22,096 nucleotides of DNA from a virus, in IMG/VR virus record IMGVR_UViG_3300005293_000016, positions 1-22,096 of that record; one strand, written 5' to 3'. Positions 20,984 to 22,096 of this stretch are shown one piece after another (within the stretch, counting starts at the first letter, position 1; each line of letters begins with the position of its first letter). Both the position numbers and the translations under genes were made by a program. Below the pieces are notes generated by a model. The model did no database searches. It saw only the letters and a program-made list of their open reading frames with translations, and had not been told where the DNA came from.

Positions 20984-21442
20984 ATGGCCGAGCATACTTT
21001 TAACTCGGTCGCCTTTCGCGAACAGTTCCCAGCGTTCACGAGCACAACCAAATACCCCGATGGGCAACTGTCGGGGTATTTTACTATGGCGACTGCGTAC
21101 ATTTTCCCGAGCGATTGGGGCGGCATGAGCGGGGCGCAACTGCAACTCGCCCTTGACTTGATGACCGCTCACCTTGCGTGGCTCAATCAGCTCATCGTTG
21201 CGGGCAACACCAGCGCAGCGCCGGTTGCCGGGGCCACTATCGACAAGGTATCGGTTAGCCTGGTGCCGCCTGAGAGCAAGAGCGCTTGGGCCTACTGGCT
21301 TAACACCACGCCATACGGCAAGCAACTGTTGGCCTTGCTGCGCATTCTGTCGCGGGGTGGCGGTATCGTCGGTGGAGCGCCTGAGGGCTTGGCGTTCCGG
21401 GGTGTCTTCGGTGTTCCTCGTGGTCGGATGCGCTTACGGTGA
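20984..21442 (+). CDS. Head-tail connector/adaptor (DUF4054 type)
   Basis: 152 aa. Matches the DUF4054 pattern: FREQFPAFTSTTKYPDGQLSGYFTMATAYI, QLQLALDLMTAHLAWLNQLI, GATIDKVSVSLVPPES, and WAYWLNTTPYGKQLLALL, a mostly helical adaptor that binds under the portal. Followed by a Gly/Arg tail. Its TGA overlaps the GTG of the next gene. Confidence 0.88.
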   Translation: MAEHTFNSVAFREQFPAFTSTTKYPDGQLSGYFTMATAYIFPSDWGGMSGAQLQLALDLMTAHLAWLNQLIVAGNTSAAPVAGATIDKVSVSLVPPESKSAWAYWLNTTPYGKQLLALLRILSRGGGIVGGAPEGLAFRGVFGVPRGRMRLR

Positions 21443-21939
21443 TCGTTAGCAGAGGGGCGGGGGTTGGGCGCCAGGTACTGGCCAAGAGGCTTGCCGAGCT
21501 TCAAAGCAAGCAGGCTGCGGTTGGCTGGTTCTCGACTGCCAAATACCCTGACAGCAACGTACCGGTTGCATACGCTGCGGTCATTGCTGAGTTTGGTAAC
21601 CCTGAGAACGGGCAACCCCCGCGTTCCTTTGTGCGCGCAACGCAGACCGAGAAACAGAAGGGGTGGAGCGTTCTCATAGCCAAGGGTTCGAAGTCGGTGA
21701 TGGACGGCAAGCACACCGCGACCAACATGTACGACCTTGTTGGGTTACAGATAGCCGGCGACATTCGCAAGACCCTGGCAACCGCCGAGTTCGAAAAGCT
21801 CGCAGACTCAACTGTTGCAGCTCGGGCAAGGAAGCGGGGGCTCAGTGTTGAGGAAGTGAACAAAGACCCGTTGCACGACACTGGCTATATGCAGACCAGT
21901 TTGACCAACCAGACCACAGCTAAGGATGCAGCGCTATGA
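21439..21939 (+). CDS. HK97 gp10-like neck/tail completion protein
   Basis: 166 aa from GTG 21439. The segments VGWFSTAKYPDSNVPVAYAAVIAEFGNPENGQPPRSFVRAT and, later, a helix (VGLQIAGDIRKTLA) fit the gp10-like/virion morphogenesis family: E-F-G followed by P-P-R-x-F-x-R is diagnostic. The end (HDTGYMQTSLTNQ) matches the family's D-T-G-x-L/M-x-x-S motif. It links head and tail during assembly. ATGA overlap to the next gene. Confidence 0.85.
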   Translation: MIVSRGAGVGRQVLAKRLAELQSKQAAVGWFSTAKYPDSNVPVAYAAVIAEFGNPENGQPPRSFVRATQTEKQKGWSVLIAKGSKSVMDGKHTATNMYDLVGLQIAGDIRKTLATAEFEKLADSTVAARARKRGLSVEEVNKDPLHDTGYMQTSLTNQTTAKDAAL

Positions 21940-22096
21940 GCGTACCCGGCAGCAACCTTTTATCCATCGCGCTCACGGTCATCACACCCCAGCAGATAGC
22001 GCTGAGCCGAGCCACAGCCCGCGTGGAGAACGCTATCGGTGAATGGGTGACCACGTATGCCGCGCAGGCGCCTGTTGAGGGCTCATGGCAGCCGGT
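21936..22096 (+). CDS. Putative collar/neck virion protein, 3' end outside the window
   Basis: The 53 complete codons visible start MSVPGSNLLSIALTVITPQQ and reach EGSWQP. The start resembles phage collar-type proteins found after gp10-like genes, with the pattern N-L-L-x-x-A-x-x-V-I, then a conserved Tyr-Ala segment and G-S-x-Q-P. The rest lies beyond the window, so the identification is provisional. Confidence 0.6.
   Translation, partial: MSVPGSNLLSIALTVITPQQIALSRATARVENAIGEWVTTYAAQAPVEGSWQP

Overview
This window is part of a tailed-phage (Caudoviricetes) genome, free or integrated. The evidence is an uninterrupted run of terminase small and large subunits, DUF1073-type portal, SPP1 gp7/Mu gpF-like head morphogenesis protein, DUF2213-type protease/scaffold, Gp24-like cement protein, DUF2184-type major capsid protein, DUF4054-type connector and gp10-like neck/tail protein. 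Every gene I accept is on the + strand. The moderately high GC, the codon use and the type of small accessory proteins suggest a gammaproteobacterial host such as Pseudomonas; this is an inference. I see no integrase, tRNA, IS element or CRISPR array, and lifestyle cannot be decided from this window.

Layout. (1) 1-7830 is an early/accessory region of small, tightly packed and often overlapping genes. It holds a VRR-NUC nuclease, a protein with two TetR-like DNA-binding units, a two-zinc-ribbon protein, a ParB-like protein, two membrane proteins, a NinX/DUF2591-like protein, three consecutive small proteins resembling ribosome modulation factor (RMF), and several Cys-pair zinc-ribbon proteins. 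It is split into transcription units by compact modules in which an intrinsic terminator is followed within about 6-17 bases by a sigma70-type promoter with a palindromic operator-like motif (CGTTA-N-TAACG or a variant) in the -35/-10 spacer. (2) 7831-8158 is a gene-poor, structure-rich stretch with two terminators whose loops are complementary, two shortened promoter-like modules and a perfect 22-bp inverted repeat. (3) 8159-10780 encodes a large primase-polymerase/helicase, followed by 318 non-coding bases (10781-11098) with nine copies of GGTCCCAAG or one-mismatch variants around an AT-rich core. This is the best candidate for a replication origin. (4) 11099 to the end is the late packaging and head operon, with six small genes between the two terminase subunits.

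The genes form a replication block (primase-helicase plus repeat array) and a virion assembly block in the usual order: DNA packaging, portal, protease/scaffold, decoration, capsid, connectors, neck. The early block probably modifies host physiology (RMF-like proteins) and regulation (TetR-like, ParB-like and zinc-ribbon proteins). Most late genes are translationally coupled by ATGA/GTGA overlaps. Several genes start at the second ATG of ATGACAATG, with the Shine-Dalgarno placed correctly only for that ATG.

Most worth following up: the terminator-promoter-operator modules, the GGTCCCAAG array, the three RMF-like genes in a row, the ParB/Srx-like tail on the portal protein, the duplicated TetR-like fold, and the structured region before the primase gene. 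Two small genes (5154-5258, 12804-12929) are easy to miss because of their size.
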